Source of the DNA: Pseudomonadota bacterium
GTDB taxonomy: Bacteria > Pseudomonadota > Gammaproteobacteria > Burkholderiales > Thiobacillaceae
NCBI GenBank assembly: GCA_021791235.1
Contig: JAJYXA010000080.1
Span: 1 to 6,486, forward strand
Direction: 5' to 3'
DNA: 6,486 nucleotides
The notes beneath the pieces are model-generated. The model was not told where the DNA came from. It saw only the letters and a program-made list of their open reading frames with translations, and ran no database searches. Numbering within the stretch: the stretch's first letter is position 1; the number at the start of each line of letters is the position of its first letter. Below, one piece after another: positions 5,847 through 6,486 of the stretch. The position numbers were made by a program, and so were the translations under genes.

Positions 5847-5993
5847 GTGGACATCGCAGTAAAGAAGAATGGCTATAGCAACCTGGACGTCAAAAGAATC
5901 TGGATCGACACCGAGGCCACAAGCCGCGGCGTCGAAGCCACCGAGCCCGACTTCAACCCGATGGCCGCGCTTGTCGGCAGCGGCGTTTTCTGA
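5847..5993 (+). CDS. Possible short hypothetical ORF, 48 aa, GTG start
   Basis: The frame from GTG 5847 to TGA 5991-5993 reads VDIAVKKNGYSNLDVKRIWI and continues to a GSGVF end. It is not recognised. The support is codon structure: 38 of 48 codons end in G or C and its makeup (charged and hydrophobic residues mixed) looks like protein, whereas the other frames here are Ser/Pro/Arg-rich. Against it, there is no clear Shine-Dalgarno sequence and a TGA at 5838-5840 stops the frame just upstream, so it may be the remaining end of a decayed gene. Behind the TTTT at 5986-5989 the G/C third-position bias moves to the next frame, which runs on to a TGA at 6079-6081 overlapping the ATPase GTG start. 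An old or apparent frameshift is thus possible. Confidence 0.35.
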   Translation: MDIAVKKNGYSNLDVKRIWIDTEATSRGVEATEPDFNPMAALVGSGVF

Positions 5994-6077
5994 CAACAGG
6001 TTGGGCCAGACGCCGGCGGTGGGTTCGACCTCTCTCCCGGACCTGTCGCGTCAGGGCGTTCTTCTGCGGGGCGATTC

Positions 6078-6486
6078 GTGACCTACTCTCCTGGGCTCAC
6101 GGACGCCCCGTCTTTTTCTGGCTGCTTCCATTGCGGCCTGCCGGTGCCGGACGGCGCCCACTACCCCATCCAGTTCGAAGGCGAGACCAAACAGGCCTGC
6201 TGCCGCGGCTGCCAGGCGGTGGCGCAGACCATCATCGACAGCGGCCAGGGCGCGTACTACACCCACCGCACCGCGCTGCCCGCCACCCCCCAGCAGGCCG
6301 AGGCCGAACTGGCGCAGCTGGGCCTGTATGACCTGCCGGAAATCCAGGAAAGCTTCGTCCGGACGGAATCGGAAAACATCCGCGAGGCCGCGCTGATCCT
6401 GGAAAACATCGTCTGCGCCGCGTGCATCTGGCTGAACGAGCGCCACATCGCCGGGCTGCCCGGCGTGCTGTCGGTGGACATCAACT
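6078..6486 (+). CDS. ccoI: Copper-translocating P-type ATPase, CcoI/FixI type, N-terminal part (partial)
   Basis: The first 136 codons are present; the gene runs off the right edge. Residues 16-19 (CFHC) and CCRGC at 41-45 form the N-terminal metal-binding domain found in CcoI/FixI-type ATPases. A heavy-metal-associated domain follows with the CxxC site C113-A-A-C116 in ENIVCAACIWLNE, then GLPGVLSVDIN. The combination of a Cys-rich front domain with a CAACxWLxE site is typical of the inner-membrane pumps that export copper for assembly of cbb3-type cytochrome oxidase. The transmembrane part, the DKTGT phosphorylation site and the CPC motif lie outside the window. The GTG at 6078 is chosen because GCGGGG (6066-6071) is six bases upstream and no ATG suits. 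A related CopA-like ATPase of different role cannot be excluded without the rest. Divergent from aat. Confidence 0.88.
   Translation, partial: MTYSPGLTDAPSFSGCFHCGLPVPDGAHYPIQFEGETKQACCRGCQAVAQTIIDSGQGAYYTHRTALPATPQQAEAELAQLGLYDLPEIQESFVRTESENIREAALILENIVCAACIWLNERHIAGLPGVLSVDIN

Larger units (their letters stand above)
5607..6077. other. Divergent intergenic region between aat and the copper ATPase gene
   Basis: These 471 bp separate aat (-) from the ATPase gene (+) and must hold promoters for both. Seen are an AT-rich block (5647-5686), a TATAAT box (5789-5794) and one possible short + strand gene (5847-5993). A minus-strand frame of 98 codons (5700-5996) has no ribosome site, low third-position bias and no recognisable content; I treat it as a shadow. 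No FNR/Anr box (TTGAT-N4-ATCAA) and no intrinsic terminator were found. Confidence 0.7.

Noticed and set aside
5700..5996. Minus-strand 98-codon frame in the intergenic region
   Set aside because: No ribosome site, atypical composition, and it lies opposite a frame with better coding character.
6018..6050. tRNA-like GGGTTCGACC motif, considered as a tRNA 3' end or attachment site
   Set aside because: The flanking bases do not form a T-stem or an acceptor stem on either strand.
5607..6077. FNR/Anr box expected before a cbb3-assembly gene
   Set aside because: No TTGAT-N4-ATCAA or close variant was found; TTGACT at 5649 lacks the second half.
1..6486. CRISPR array, prophage, insertion sequence, toxin-antitoxin or defence genes
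   Set aside because: No regularly spaced repeats, transposase or integrase motifs, or defence-type domains were seen on either strand.

Overview
The window looks like ordinary chromosomal DNA from a GC-rich proteobacterium, most likely a betaproteobacterium. Coding frames have a strong G/C bias at third positions. The neighbouring aat-bpt pair, the start of a CcoI-type copper ATPase gene and a 27-bp PEPVEG-type interspersed repeat all fit that assignment. This is inference from gene content; no 16S or other marker is present.

Layout from left to right. (1) The 3' end of a ferrochelatase gene (+, 1-195) stops at an intrinsic terminator. (2) A short + strand gene for an unknown 103-aa helical protein (388-699) is preceded by a 5' region with two inverted repeats. 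It ends at a perfectly symmetrical, probably bidirectional terminator (765-790). (3) From 822 to 5606 eight genes lie on the minus strand. In transcription order they are aat, bpt, a lipoprotein with an HExxH zinc-protease motif, thyA, folA, an 80-aa unknown, a small cupin and a YjdM/PhnA-like zinc-ribbon protein. The first four are packed tightly (14-bp overlap, 4-bp overlap, 12-bp gap). No intrinsic terminator was seen before 790-765, so the whole run could be one transcription unit with internal promoters. (4) A 471-bp divergent intergenic region (5607-6077) holds an AT-rich block, a TATAAT box and a possible 48-codon ORF. (5) The 5' end of a CcoI/FixI-type copper P-type ATPase gene (+) runs off the right edge.

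Functionally, aat and bpt encode the two aminoacyl-tRNA-protein transferases of the bacterial N-degron pathway; both add destabilising N-terminal residues that mark proteins for ClpS/ClpAP. ThyA makes dTMP and releases dihydrofolate, which FolA reduces again, so these two form a metabolic pair. The predicted metalloprotease lipoprotein between the two modules, the 80-aa protein, the cupin and the YjdM-like protein have no clear link to either.

I found no mobile element, CRISPR array, phage or defence genes, and no convincing new multi-gene system. The points most worth a second look are the HExxH lipoprotein locked between bpt and thyA, the third-position frame change in the small ORF ahead of ccoI, a 15-codon leader ORF overlapping the yjdM start, and paired inverted repeats ahead of the 103-aa gene.
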